From Bacteroides sp. (GTDB lineage: Bacteria; Bacteroidota; Bacteroidia; Bacteroidales; Bacteroidaceae): DNA of 64,000 nucleotides. Positions 7,925-16,970 of the stretch are shown here, piece by piece. Numbering within the stretch: position 1 is the stretch's first letter; the number at the start of each line of letters is the position of its first letter. The DNA lies in contig JAJQAY010000064.1 in NCBI GenBank assembly GCA_021203515.1, forward strand, positions 1 through 64,000, given 5' to 3'. Made by a program: the position numbers and the translations under genes. The notes below the pieces were generated by a model. The model was not told the origin of the DNA. It searched no databases and worked only from the letters and a program-made list of their open reading frames with translations.

Positions 7925-8899
7925 TCACTTATCCCGTTCTACCACATAATCAAGGTAGCAAGCAAGTGCCGTCTTCACATCAGAGTCGGCAATAGCAGTC
8001 AGTAGAGAAAGCGCTTTTTCCTTAAAGTCATGCATCACTTTCGTGGCATATTCGATGCCTCCATGCTGCTTGACAAACTCGATTAAACGGGCAATTTCAT
8101 CAGCAGAAGCCGTTCCGTTCTTCACTTTTATCGCAATATCATGAACTTGTTCATCCCGAACCGAGTTCAGCACATAGAGCGCGGGCAAAGTCAACTTCCC
8201 TTCCAGCATATCGTTTCCGGTCGGCTTACCTATTTCTTTATTCTCATAATAATCAAAAATATCATCCTTTATCTGGAAACAGAGACCAATATACTCGCCA
8301 AACAGACGCGCATATTCCGCCTTTTCATCGTCAGCCCCCACCGAAAGCGCACCCGCCTTGGTACAAGCAGCAAACAGAACAGCCGTCTTCTTACGAATAA
8401 CATCGAAATAAACAGCCTCGGAAAACTCAGAATTACTAACATTGGAAAGCTGCAGGAGCTCTCCTTCCGCCAAGTCCTGTCCCAAATTTGAAACGACATC
8501 GATAATAGCATGGTTGCGCGTCAAGCCAACCTCCACCAGAGCTGTAGACAGCAGATGGTCACCCGTCAGCACAGCCACCTTATTATTAAAGATAGCATTC
8601 ACCGAAAGCTGCCCGCGACGTTCGGAACTCTCGTCCACCACATCATCGTGCACCAGGCTCGCCGTATGCAAAAGCTCCAGAGCAACCGCCGCATGGAGCG
8701 TTGCCGGACAAACCTCGCCGTGCAACTTTGCAGCCAGCAATACCAAAATCGGGCGCATCATCTTCCCATTCCTCTGCCGAATATGTGCAATCACATTGTT
8801 CAGCAAAAGATTGGAACTGGAGAAGCAGCTATCAAAAAGCTTTTTGAAGTCATCCAGTTCTGCAGAAATCGGGGATTTGATGAGGGGTATACTTTCCAT
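7925..8899 (-). CDS. ispB: polyprenyl diphosphate synthase (octaprenyl/solanesyl type)
   Basis: The 324-residue trans-prenyltransferase extends farnesyl diphosphate with isopentenyl units for the quinone side chain. Both aspartate-rich motifs are present: LVHDDVVDES (first) and QIKDDIFDYY (second), along with the GGKxxR-like region seen as NGKMMRP. The exact chain length is not readable from sequence. The ATG follows a minus-strand promoter at 8917-8924, and polA is divergent. Intact. Confidence 0.93.
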   Translation of the reverse strand: MESIPLIKSPISAELDDFKKLFDSCFSSSNLLLNNVIAHIRQRNGKMMRPILVLLAAKLHGEVCPATLHAAVALELLHTASLVHDDVVDESSERRGQLSVNAIFNNKVAVLTGDHLLSTALVEVGLTRNHAIIDVVSNLGQDLAEGELLQLSNVSNSEFSEAVYFDVIRKKTAVLFAACTKAGALSVGADDEKAEYARLFGEYIGLCFQIKDDIFDYYENKEIGKPTGNDMLEGKLTLPALYVLNSVRDEQVHDIAIKVKNGTASADEIARLIEFVKQHGGIEYATKVMHDFKEKALSLLTAIADSDVKTALACYLDYVVERDK

Positions 8900-8916
8900 G
8901 CGTCACTATTTGCGTA

Positions 8917-8924
8917 CAAAAATA
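8917..8924 (-). promoter_or_regulatory. -7 promoter element of the ispB-type gene
   Basis: Minus-strand TATTTTTG matches TAnnTTTG, 17 bp before the ATG at 8899. Confidence 0.6.
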
Positions 8925-8984
8925 GTAATAAAACGGGTAATACGGTATTTTTTTGTACTTTTACCATGAAAAAAGGATAAATAT

Positions 8985-11831
8985 ATGAATTCGATCGATA
9001 AACTTTTCTTGCTAGATGCCTACGCACTGATATACCGTGCCTATTATGCGTTCATAAAGAATCCGCGAATTAATTCGAAAGGATTTAATACTTCTGCAAT
9101 ATTGGGCTTTGTAAATACCCTTGAAGAAGTATTGAAGAAGGAGAACCCTACGCATATCGGAGTGGCATTCGACCCCTCGGGGCCCATGTTCCGACACGAA
9201 GCCTACGAACAGTATAAAGCGCAACGGGAGGAAACGCCCGAAGCCATCCGCCTCTCCGTACCTATTATAAAAGATATTATACGCGCCTATCGCATCCCCA
9301 TCTTGGAGGTTTCCGGCTACGAGGCCGACGACGTTATCGGCACCCTTGCCACCGAAGCGGGCAAGCAAGGCATCACCACCTATATGATGACGCCCGATAA
9401 AGACTACGGCCAGTTGGTATCAGACCACGTATTCATGTACCGCCCCAAACACAGCGGCGGCTTCGAAGTGATGGGCGTTGAAGAAATAAAAGCGAAGTTC
9501 GACATCCAGTCCACCGCCCAAGTCATCGACATGCTGGGGTTGATGGGCGATGCTTCCGACAATATCCCCGGCTGTCCGGGCGTGGGAGAGAAAACCGCAC
9601 AAAAGCTGATTGCCGAATTCGGGAGCATCGAAAACCTGCTCGAACATACCGACCAACTAAAAGGCGCTCTGAAAACCAAAGTGGAGGCCAACCGCGAAAT
9701 GATTACTTTCTCCAAATTCCTTGCTGCCATCAAAACCGATGTGCCCATTGCCCTCGACCTGAAAACTCTTGTTCGTGAAGAACCGAACGAAGAGGAACTG
9801 CGCAAGATTTTCGAGGAGTTAGAATTTCGCACGCTCATCGACCGGGTACTTAAAAAGTCGGGCACTCCTCTCCCCTCCTCTTCTTCTTCACCCGACATTT
9901 ACGCCGGAACTCTGTTTGCCCAGCCAACGAGTTCCAATTCGGAAAAGAATGCTCCGACTCAAGGCGATTTGTTTGCAAATTCTGCGGGCGACGGGGCAGA
10001 CGGCTTCAAAAATCAAAATCTCACGCGCTTAGAAATGCTTGATGTAGACTATCAACTCATTGATACAGAAGAGAAAAGAAAGGAAATTATTCAAAAGTTG
10101 CTTACAACGGAAATTCTCTCAATAGACACGGAAACCACCGGAACTGAGCCAATGGAAGCCGAATTGGTGGGAATGAGCTTCAGTGATACCGAAAATCGGG
10201 CGTACTATGTACCCGTTCCGGCAAATCGGGAGGAAGCGTTAAAAATAGTCAATGAGCTTCGCCATCTCTACGAAAATGAGAAATCCTTGAAGGTCGGACA
10301 AAATATCAAGTACGATATGATTGTTCTGCAAAACTACGGAGTTCAGGTGAAAGGAAAACTTTTCGATACGATGCTCGCCCACTACGTGTTGCAACCCGAA
10401 CTTCGACACAACATGGACTATCTGGCAGAAATCTATCTGCACTACCAGACCATTCACATCGACGAACTTATCGGAGCGCGGGGAAAGAACCAGAAGAACA
10501 TGCGCGACCTTCCACCCGAAGATGTCTACCGCTATGCCTGCGAAGATGCCGACGTAACGCTGAAACTGAAAAACATACTGGAAAAAGAACTGAAAGAGCA
10601 ATCTGTCGAACCGCTTTTCTACGAAATCGAAATGCCGCTCGTCCCCGTGCTCGTCAATATAGAGAGCAACGGAGTACGTATCGACACGGAAGCTCTGAAA
10701 CAGTCGTCCGAGCATTTCACGGTACGCCTGCAAGAGGTTGAAAAGGAAATCTATGAATTGGCGGGTGAAACATTCAATATAGGTTCTCCCAAGCAAGTGG
10801 GCGAAGTGCTGTTTGGCAAGCTGAGGATTGTGGAGAAGGCGAAAAAGACCAAGACCGGACAGTACGTCACCTCCGAAGAAGTACTCGAAAGCCTGCGAAA
10901 TAGACACGAAATCATCGGCAAGATACTCGAATACCGCGGCCTGAAGAAACTCCTCAGCACCTATATCGACTCCTTGTCCCAACTGATAAACCCGCGTACC
11001 GGACGCATCCATACCTCTTTCAATCAGGCTGTAACCGCCACCGGACGCCTCAGTTCCAGCAACCCGAACTTGCAGAACATCCCCATCCGCGACGAATATG
11101 GCAAGGAAATCCGCAAAGCCTTCATCCCCGACGACGGTTGCGAGTTCTTCTCTGCCGACTATTCGCAGATTGAACTGCGCATCATGGCACACCTGAGCCA
11201 AGACCGGAACATGGTCGACGCCTTCCTCAGCGGCCACGACATCCATGCCGCCACCGCCGCCAAAATCTATAAGATAGACATAAAGGACGTCACCGCCGAC
11301 ATGCGCCGCAAAGCCAAAACCGCCAACTTCGGCATCATCTACGGCATCTCTGTCTTCGGACTGGCAGAGCGGATGAACGTCTCCCGCCAGGAAGCCAAAG
11401 AACTGATTGACGGATACTTTGAAACCTATCCGCAGGTGAAGGAGTACATGGACAAGAGCATCCAGGTGGCACGCGAAAACGGATATGTGGAAACCATCTT
11501 CCACCGCAAACGCTTCCTGCCCGATATCAACTCACGAAATGCCGTGGTTCGCGGCTATGCGGAACGCAATGCCATCAATGCTCCCATACAAGGAAGTGCC
11601 GCCGATATCATCAAAGTAGCCATGTCACTCATCTATCAACGTTTCCAAAGTTACAATCTGAAAGCAAAGATGATTTTACAGGTCCATGACGAACTAAATT
11701 TCAGCGTTCCGGAGGCCGAAAAAGAGATTGTACAAAAAATTGTAATCGAAGAAATGGAACGGGCCTATCACATGCTGGTACCCCTGAAAGCCGATTGCGG
11801 GTGGGGAAAGAACTGGTTGGAGGCTCATTAA
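8985..11831 (+). CDS. polA: DNA polymerase I
   Basis: The 948-residue enzyme fills gaps and removes RNA primers. Domains in order: a 5'-3' flap exonuclease (about residues 1-290, with SGYEADDVIGTLA and GLMGDASDNIPG); a 3'-5' proofreading domain (about 350-540) whose first metal-binding pair DTE is kept in LSIDTETTG; and the polymerase domain with DYSQIELRIMAH (about 723-734), RRKAKTANFGIIYG (O-helix) and QVHDELNF (about 900). All catalytic residues seen are present. There are no lesions across 2.8 kb. A terminator follows at 11909. Confidence 0.97.
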   Translation: MNSIDKLFLLDAYALIYRAYYAFIKNPRINSKGFNTSAILGFVNTLEEVLKKENPTHIGVAFDPSGPMFRHEAYEQYKAQREETPEAIRLSVPIIKDIIRAYRIPILEVSGYEADDVIGTLATEAGKQGITTYMMTPDKDYGQLVSDHVFMYRPKHSGGFEVMGVEEIKAKFDIQSTAQVIDMLGLMGDASDNIPGCPGVGEKTAQKLIAEFGSIENLLEHTDQLKGALKTKVEANREMITFSKFLAAIKTDVPIALDLKTLVREEPNEEELRKIFEELEFRTLIDRVLKKSGTPLPSSSSSPDIYAGTLFAQPTSSNSEKNAPTQGDLFANSAGDGADGFKNQNLTRLEMLDVDYQLIDTEEKRKEIIQKLLTTEILSIDTETTGTEPMEAELVGMSFSDTENRAYYVPVPANREEALKIVNELRHLYENEKSLKVGQNIKYDMIVLQNYGVQVKGKLFDTMLAHYVLQPELRHNMDYLAEIYLHYQTIHIDELIGARGKNQKNMRDLPPEDVYRYACEDADVTLKLKNILEKELKEQSVEPLFYEIEMPLVPVLVNIESNGVRIDTEALKQSSEHFTVRLQEVEKEIYELAGETFNIGSPKQVGEVLFGKLRIVEKAKKTKTGQYVTSEEVLESLRNRHEIIGKILEYRGLKKLLSTYIDSLSQLINPRTGRIHTSFNQAVTATGRLSSSNPNLQNIPIRDEYGKEIRKAFIPDDGCEFFSADYSQIELRIMAHLSQDRNMVDAFLSGHDIHAATAAKIYKIDIKDVTADMRRKAKTANFGIIYGISVFGLAERMNVSRQEAKELIDGYFETYPQVKEYMDKSIQVARENGYVETIFHRKRFLPDINSRNAVVRGYAERNAINAPIQGSAADIIKVAMSLIYQRFQSYNLKAKMILQVHDELNFSVPEAEKEIVQKIVIEEMERAYHMLVPLKADCGWGKNWLEAH

Positions 11832-11908
11832 TCCGCCCTATAACTTTATTTAACTTACAATCAGAAAGTAACAGAAGCAATCGCTTTAAAATACAGTTTG
11901 CTCACCAG

Positions 11909-11942
11909 AATATCCGGCAACCCCACTGCCGGATATTTTTTA
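11909..11942 (+). terminator. rho-independent terminator of polA
   Basis: AATATCCGGCA and TGCCGGATATT form an 11-bp stem around ACCCCAC-type loop sequence and run into T6. Confidence 0.85.
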
Positions 11943-12040
11943 TTCATTTATCTTCCCAAAAAGAAAGCTCACCGAAAGTCTCATATCTGACATATTGATA
12001 ATATTTCACCCAAATATTGCAATTATATCAATATAAGCAG

Positions 12041-12048
12041 TACCTTTG
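12041..12048 (+). promoter_or_regulatory. -7 promoter element of the first DUF3836 gene
   Basis: TACCTTTG matches TAnnTTTG, and a TTG at 12017-12019 lies at about the right distance for the -33 box. Confidence 0.65.
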
Positions 12049-12108
12049 CACCGGATTTGAGAACACAATGATAGAAAATAGTAAATATCAACTCTAAAAA
12101 TAGCAACC

Positions 12109-12492
12109 ATAAAGACTTTAAAAACTTTGATTTTATTCTCCCTCCTCTTTGTTTGTGGAATGAACGCATCAGCCGACAACAAAAGTAACCTTATTTACAA
12201 TTCGGAAGAAGTAAACGGATTGAAAGTGGGTCAGACTGTATATAAGATGGAGGGCAGCTCGCTTGCCAACTACATGAAGTACAACTACAAGTACGACGAG
12301 CAGAACCGCATGACAGAAAGTGAAGCTCTGAAATGGAACAGCACCAAGAACGCATGGACTAATGATATGTGCATCCGCTATGCCTACCAGGGCAAGTCGG
12401 TTACCACTACTTACTACAAATGGAACAACAAAAAACAGGAATACGTGTTGCTTCCCGAAATGACGGTTACAATGGATAATCCCAATATGTAA
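12109..12492 (+). CDS. DUF3836 secreted protein, start codon apparently ATA
   Basis: A small secreted protein of about 127 residues. The signal peptide reads (M)KTLKTLILFSLLFVCGMNAS, and the body has the DUF3836 pattern YKYDEQNRMTESEALKWN, shared with the genes at 25202 and 30478. The natural start is ATA AAG ACT TTA at 12109, while the intact paralogue at 30478 begins ATG AAG ACT TTA, so a G to A change at 12111 seems to have destroyed the ATG. A TTG at 12127 could give weak translation from inside the signal peptide. Function of the family is unknown. Confidence 0.7.
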   Translation: MKTLKTLILFSLLFVCGMNASADNKSNLIYNSEEVNGLKVGQTVYKMEGSSLANYMKYNYKYDEQNRMTESEALKWNSTKNAWTNDMCIRYAYQGKSVTTTYYKWNNKKQEYVLLPEMTVTMDNPNM

Positions 12493-12550
12493 TCTATTCA
12501 TTCTCTCTTAAAAATACTCTCTAACAGACATAACCTTTTCATAAAATAAA

Positions 12551-12585
12551 AGAGCCGGGATGTGCGATGTATCCCGGCTCTTTTT
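12551..12585 (+). terminator. rho-independent terminator after the DUF3836 gene
   Basis: AGAGCCGGGAT ... ATCCCGGCTCT forms an 11-bp stem with a 9-nt loop followed by a T-run. Confidence 0.9.
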
Positions 12586-12586
12586 G

Positions 12587-12594
12587 TATTTTTG
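12587..12594 (+). promoter_or_regulatory. -7 promoter element of the HD-domain gene
   Basis: TATTTTTG matches TAnnTTTG. It starts immediately after the terminator and lies 21 bp before the ATG. Confidence 0.6.
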
Positions 12595-12614
12595 TGTCGA
12601 AAATCAAACATAAT

Positions 12615-13241
12615 ATGATACCGCAGGCACTTATCCATTACATTGAAACAGAAATCATTCCCCGATACCGGGAGTTTGACAAGGCACACAACCTTTCGCA
12701 CGCACAAACCGTCATTGCAGAAAGCCTTACTCTCGCCCGACAGTACCTCGAAGCTGACGAACGCCTTGTCTACACCATTGCCGCCTACCACGACACGGGG
12801 CTGTGCCGCGACCGTGCCACACATCACATTGTCTCCGGAGAGATACTGATGGTAGACGCCACCCTACGCCAATGGTTCAGCGAAGAAGAGCTTCAGACGA
12901 TGAAAGAGGCCGTAGAAGACCACCGCGCCTCTGCCGACCACGAGCCCCGAAGCATCTACGGACGCATCGTTGCCGAAGCCGACCGCATCATCGACCCGGA
13001 CACCACCCTGCGCCGTACCGTGCAATACGGATTAAAACAAAGCCCCACGGCAGAGGAAGAATGGCACTACCAACGCTTCCACAAGCATCTCATGGAGAAG
13101 TACGCACCCGGCGGTTATCTGAAACTTTGGTTTCCGCACGGCAAGAATGCAGGGCAACTGAAAGAGCTGCAAAACATAATTGCCGATGAAGTTGTGTTGA
13201 AGCAGGCTTTTCACCAGTTGTTTACCGAAGAAAGAGGATAA
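12615..13241 (+). CDS. HD-domain phosphohydrolase
   Basis: The 208-residue protein has the metal-binding HD pattern: HNLSHAQTV, then AAYHDTGL, then EAVEDHRAS, then a late EADRI. HD proteins of this size hydrolyse nucleotides or phosphomonoesters; the substrate is not readable. The ATG at 12615 (MIPQALIHYIE) is preferred over an upstream in-frame TTG or GTG because the promoter at 12587 lies between them. Intact, single gene. Confidence 0.85.
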   Translation: MIPQALIHYIETEIIPRYREFDKAHNLSHAQTVIAESLTLARQYLEADERLVYTIAAYHDTGLCRDRATHHIVSGEILMVDATLRQWFSEEELQTMKEAVEDHRASADHEPRSIYGRIVAEADRIIDPDTTLRRTVQYGLKQSPTAEEEWHYQRFHKHLMEKYAPGGYLKLWFPHGKNAGQLKELQNIIADEVVLKQAFHQLFTEERG

Positions 13242-13324
13242 GAAAGCAGAACGGAAGAAAGTGTCCCCTAACCAGAAGATATTTATCCTTATACCTAATT
13301 ATCAGCACCTTGCATTTACCGATT

Positions 13325-13478
13325 GTTATCCCGCGATGTAAAAGCATTTACCTCGTAGTGTAACGCCTTTTACCTCGTAGTGTAACGGCCTTTACCTCGG
13401 TGTGTAAAAGCATTTACCACGAATGGTAAACGGAGTTCCCCTAAGGTAAACGGACTGCCCCCGTGATAAAGGGAGCGG
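13325..13478. repeat. 22-bp periodic word array (locus 2), seven units
   Basis: Seven consecutive units start at 13325, 13347, 13369, 13391, 13413, 13435 and 13457, exactly 22 bp apart. The best words are TTTACCTCGTAGTGTAA (13347 and 13369), TTTACCTCGGTGTGTAA (13391) and TTTACCACGAATGGTAA (13413, a near-perfect dyad TTTACCA...TGGTAAA). The outer units are diverged: GTTATCCCGCGATGTAA at 13325, GTTCCCCTAAGGTAAAC at 13435. No spacers are present, so this is not a CRISPR array. The array lies downstream of the HD gene. Confidence 0.8.
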
Positions 13479-13547
13479 AGCAGGCACGAAACAAACCCCG
13501 ACTATGAATTAAAGCCCAATCTTTTACCAAATAAAGAGAAGAATACC

Positions 13548-13555
13548 TATCTTTG
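13548..13555 (+). promoter_or_regulatory. -7 promoter element, probably for ychF
   Basis: TATCTTTG matches TAnnTTTG. The next gene in this direction is ychF, 499 bp away, so any transcript would have a ~490-nt leader holding two hairpin elements. No better promoter was seen nearer to ychF. Confidence 0.5.
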
Positions 13556-13570
13556 CAGGCAAGAAACAGA

Positions 13571-13716
13571 AGGTGTGTCAAAACGAAATATAGCTATCAT
13601 TCTGTCATTCAGAGGGCTTTAGCCCGAAGAATCTACTCCCTTTATGATAGGAGAAGAGATTCTTCGCTACGCTCTGAATGACAGAATGAAATGCTTATCT
13701 CAGTTTCGATACACTC
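13571..13716. repeat. GTCATTCAGAG hairpin repeat, copy 2
   Basis: Outer ends GTGTGTCAAAACGAAA (left) and TTTCGATACAC (right) enclose the same hairpin core as at 5838 (GTCATTCAGAG ... CTCTGAATGAC). It is nearly identical in sequence to that copy but retains its right end. Confidence 0.8.
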
Positions 13717-13757
13717 CCGTGTAATTTAACGCGAGCTCGATATAACTGTGCTGTGTC

Positions 13758-13900
13758 AAGAGGCTGTGTCAAAACAGTCAATGAATCATTCTTTAGACGC
13801 AGATGAAGCGGATTGAGCGGATTTTTAATTCATTCATCCGCTCTATCTGCAAAATCCGCGTCTAAAAAATATCTTTTTGATAGTTCTGACGCAGCCTCTT
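13758..13900. repeat. MITE-like element with GAGGCTGTGTCAAAAC ends and GACGCGGATT core
   Basis: Terminal inverted repeats CAAGAGGCTGTGTCAAAAC (13758) and GTTCTGACGCAGCCTCTTG (to 13900) match at 17 of 19 positions. The interior is a hairpin of the type seen at 7803 (TTAGACGCAGATGAAGCGGA ... AATCCGCGTCTAAAAA). The ends resemble those of the copies at 13571 and 39130 although the cores differ. Between 13901 and 14054 I see only short AACTCCT repeats. Confidence 0.75.
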
Positions 13901-14054
13901 GAGTTACTCCTGTTCTTAACTTGAATAATTCATAGCAGGAGTTAAAGGCTGATAGCTTTATAAGTGACAGGCTACAAGTGGTGAGCGACACTATCGGCTT
14001 CTAACTCCTACTATGTAGGTTAGAGAGATAATTATAAATATAACGAAATAGATA

Positions 14055-15158
14055 ATGGCTTTACAATGTGGTATTGTCGGACTGCCGAACGTAGGCAAAT
14101 CGACGCTTTTCAATTGTTTGTCCAATGCCAAGGCGCAGGCGGCAAACTTCCCTTTTTGTACAATAGAACCGAACGTAGGTGTCATCACCGTGCCCGATGA
14201 GCGACTGACACGGCTTGCCGAGCTGGTGCATCCGGGACGCATCGTGCCCACTACCGTAGGAATTGTGGACATTGCCGGACTGGTGAAAGGCGCCAGCAAG
14301 GGCGAAGGTTTGGGCAACAAGTTCCTTGCCAATATCCGCGAGACGGACGCCATCATCCACGTGCTGCGTTGCTTCGACGACGACAACGTGACGCACGTAG
14401 ACGGCAGCATCAACCCTGTGCGCGACAAGGAAATCATCGACTACGAACTTCAGCTGAAAGACCTCGAAACGATTGAAAGCCGCATTCAGAAGGTGCAGAA
14501 GCAGACACAGACGGGTGGCGACAAGACTGCCAAGCTGGCTTATGACGTATTGGTGCAGTACAAGGACGCCCTGGAACAAGGCAAATCGGCACGCACCGTG
14601 CAGTTCGATACCAAAGATGAGCGGAAGATAGCGAAAGAACTCTTTCTGTTGACCTCGAAACCGGTGATGTACGTCTGCAATGTGGACGAAGCCAGTGCCG
14701 TGAGCGGTAACAAATACGTGGAAATGGTGCGCGAAGCCGTAAAGGACGAGAACGCGGAAATATTGATTGTGGCCGCCAAGACAGAAGCGGACATTGCCGA
14801 ACTGGAGACCTACGAAGACCGCCAGATGTTCTTGCAGGAAGTAGGTCTGGAGGAGTCGGGCGTGAGCCGTCTGATTAAATCGGCTTACACGTTGCTGAAC
14901 CTTGAAACCTTTATCACTGCCGGAGAAATGGAAGTGAAGGCATGGACGTATCAGAAGGGCTGGAAAGCCCCGCAGTGCGCCGGAGTTATCCATACGGACT
15001 TTGAGAAAGGCTTTATCCGCGCCGAAGTCATCAAGTACGAAGACTTCATCAAGTATAGCAGCGAGGCTGCCGTTCGCGAGGCCGGAAAGCTGGGCGTGGA
15101 AGGCAAGGAATACGTGGTGCAGGACGGAGACATCATGCACTTCCGTTTCAACGTCTGA
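14055..15158 (+). CDS. ychF: redox-regulated ATPase YchF (Obg family)
   Basis: The 367-residue P-loop protein of the Obg family binds ribosomes and prefers ATP. Visible motifs: GLPNVGKSTLFN (P-loop, residues 7-18), DIAGLVKGASKGEGLGN (switch II / G3), and a C-terminal TGS domain (AWTYQKGWKAPQCAG ... VVQDGDIMHFRFNV). Length is normal for YchF (about 363-367). It is intact despite lying next to two frameshifted genes. Confidence 0.97.
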   Translation: MALQCGIVGLPNVGKSTLFNCLSNAKAQAANFPFCTIEPNVGVITVPDERLTRLAELVHPGRIVPTTVGIVDIAGLVKGASKGEGLGNKFLANIRETDAIIHVLRCFDDDNVTHVDGSINPVRDKEIIDYELQLKDLETIESRIQKVQKQTQTGGDKTAKLAYDVLVQYKDALEQGKSARTVQFDTKDERKIAKELFLLTSKPVMYVCNVDEASAVSGNKYVEMVREAVKDENAEILIVAAKTEADIAELETYEDRQMFLQEVGLEESGVSRLIKSAYTLLNLETFITAGEMEVKAWTYQKGWKAPQCAGVIHTDFEKGFIRAEVIKYEDFIKYSSEAAVREAGKLGVEGKEYVVQDGDIMHFRFNV

Positions 15159-15198
15159 TAACAGAGATTTATAGCCACAACATAAAAGCGGATGCCCT

Positions 15199-16015
15199 AT
15201 GACGAGAACAGTTTTTTTCTCTTTTATTCTTTCTGCTTGGTGCCGTCGCCTATGCGCAGCAGCAAGACTCCATAACCATCCGCGGACGGGTGACGGATTA
15301 TGGCGGACAGCCGATAGACAGCGCATCCGTATGGTGGCAGAACCCACAGTTTGACAATGTAGTAGAAGTTGCCACCGATAAAGACGGTTGCTACACCGCT
15401 CGTGTGCCGGAAGGTAAATATAAGAGTGTAGCCTCCATCTACTTCCCGTCTTATGCGCACACGGCCCTGAAGAGTGGCCTGCCCGAGGCGGAACATCGCC
15501 TGGAGTTCTGGGTGTGGGACTTCATTGCCGACCGCGACACCACGCTCGATATCCGCTATAACCGCATGGAAGTCTACGGTCTGCGCGCTTTCAGCATTCC
15601 CGGCGCCATGCCGGCTTATCAGATATATGTCCGCCCTATGAGCCTGACACGTACCTATGAATGGATGAAAACCGCCAAACCGTCTTCCATAGTACATGGC
15701 GAAGACCTCAGCGGCATCCAGCAAGAAGCGCAAAGCAAGGAAGCCAGAGAATGCCAATGGGCTCCGCACTCCGACCAACTGAAAGCCACCGTCTGGATAG
15801 ACGGTGAAGAGGTTCCAATCCTGATGAAACAGGAGATAAAGGAGTATTATGAAGCCGATGAATACGGCAATGCTTATCTACTGACGGTAGACCTCCCCAA
15901 GCATCCGAAGAAAGGCCTCCCCTACCTCGTCTTCAAGGTGGAACTGACCGACCTGGAGAATGGCGACCGCGGTGAAGGACTTTACTATATGGAAAAGGCG
16001 AAATACGTTAAATAA
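15199..16015 (+). pseudogene. secreted protein with carboxypeptidase-regulatory-like domain, frameshifted in the signal peptide
   Basis: From the ATG at 15199 the frame opens as a signal peptide but shifts in a run of seven T (15212-15218). With six T it reads MTRTVFSLLFFLLGAVAYAQ and joins the long downstream frame (SITIRGRVTDYGGQPIDSAS), a carboxypeptidase D regulatory-like beta-sandwich at residues ~25-90. The total length of 817 bp fits one extra base. The remaining ~180 residues have no motif I recognise. Without the signal peptide, a GTG at 15290 could start a cytosolic remnant. Confidence 0.75.
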
Positions 16016-16025
16016 CTCTATAGAT

Positions 16026-16947
16026 ATGGCAGAACTAAAACATCTCATTGCAGGCACCGGCGGCGTAGGAGGCTCGATTGCCGCATTCCTCGCCCTGGCC
16101 GGAAAGGACGTCACCTGCATTGCACGCGGTGGGCATCTTGCCGCCCTGCGCGAACACGGATTGCGGTTGCACTCCGACCTGAAAGGCGAACATACCCTGA
16201 ATATTCCCGCCTATACCGCTGAGGAATTTCAAGGTAAGGCGGATGTTATATTCGTATGCGTCAAAGGATATTCGGTGGACTCTATCACGGAACTCATCAA
16301 GCGGGCGGCACACGAGGGCACAGTTGTGCTTCCCATTCTGAACGTTTACGGCACCGGCCCCCGCATTCAGCGCCTGGTGCCCGGAGTAACGGTGCTCGAC
16401 GGTTGCATCTACATCGTAGGTTTCGTGTCCGGCAAAGGGGAGATTACACAAATGGGAAAGATATTCCGTCTCGTTTACGGCGCGCACAAAGGCACGAATG
16501 TTTCCCGTGAAACATTGAAAGCCATCCAGCGTGATATGCAGGAAAGCGGCATTAAAGCGGAGATATCTCCCGACATCCAGCGGGATACTTTCATCAAGTG
16601 GTCTTTCATCTCTGCCATGGCGGTGACAGGCGCCTATTATGACGTACCTATGGGCGAAGTACAAAAGCCCGGCAAGGTGCGCGATACGTTTATCGGTCTT
16701 TCCCAAGAAAGTGCCGCATTGGGCAAAAAAACTGGGCATAGCGTTCGAGGAAGATGTAGTGGAGTATAATCTCAAGGTTATGGACAAGCTCGCCCCCGAA
16801 AGTACCGCTTCCATGCAGAAGGATATGGCGAAAGGACACGAAAGCGAAGTACAAGGATTGCTCTTCGATATGATTATTGCAGCAGAGGAACAGGGGATTG
16901 ATACTCCGACGTATAGAATGGTGGCGGAGAAATTCAAAGCCGAATAA
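16026..16947 (+). pseudogene. ketopantoate reductase (PanE/ApbA family), frameshifted
   Basis: An NAD(P)-dependent 2-dehydropantoate 2-reductase-like protein, reducing ketopantoate to pantoate for CoA synthesis. The N-terminal nucleotide motif is AGTGGVGGSIAAFLALAG and the C-terminal helical domain contains the family lysine region (DTFIKWSFISAMA). The frame breaks in a run of seven A at 16725-16731. Six A would restore ...ALGKKLGIAFEEDVVEYNL and a ~306-residue protein. Start ATG 16026 (MAELKHLIAG). About 70 C-terminal residues are lost in the shifted frame. Confidence 0.82.
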
Positions 16948-16970
16948 TAACCACACTAAAACAGAATAAT

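Noticed and set aside
10239..11504. A 421-codon open frame antisense to polA.
   Set aside because: It is a frame shadow of a strongly conserved polymerase gene, lacks a promoter, and its product has no domain logic.
13325..13478. CRISPR array.
   Set aside because: Units are contiguous 22-mers with drifting sequence; there are no unique spacers of constant length and no cas genes.
15199..15240. Programmed frameshifting or phase variation at the T7 run.
   Set aside because: Possible for one gene, but the same kind of lesion occurs in many unrelated genes, including mutS and a response regulator, so a general cause is more economical.
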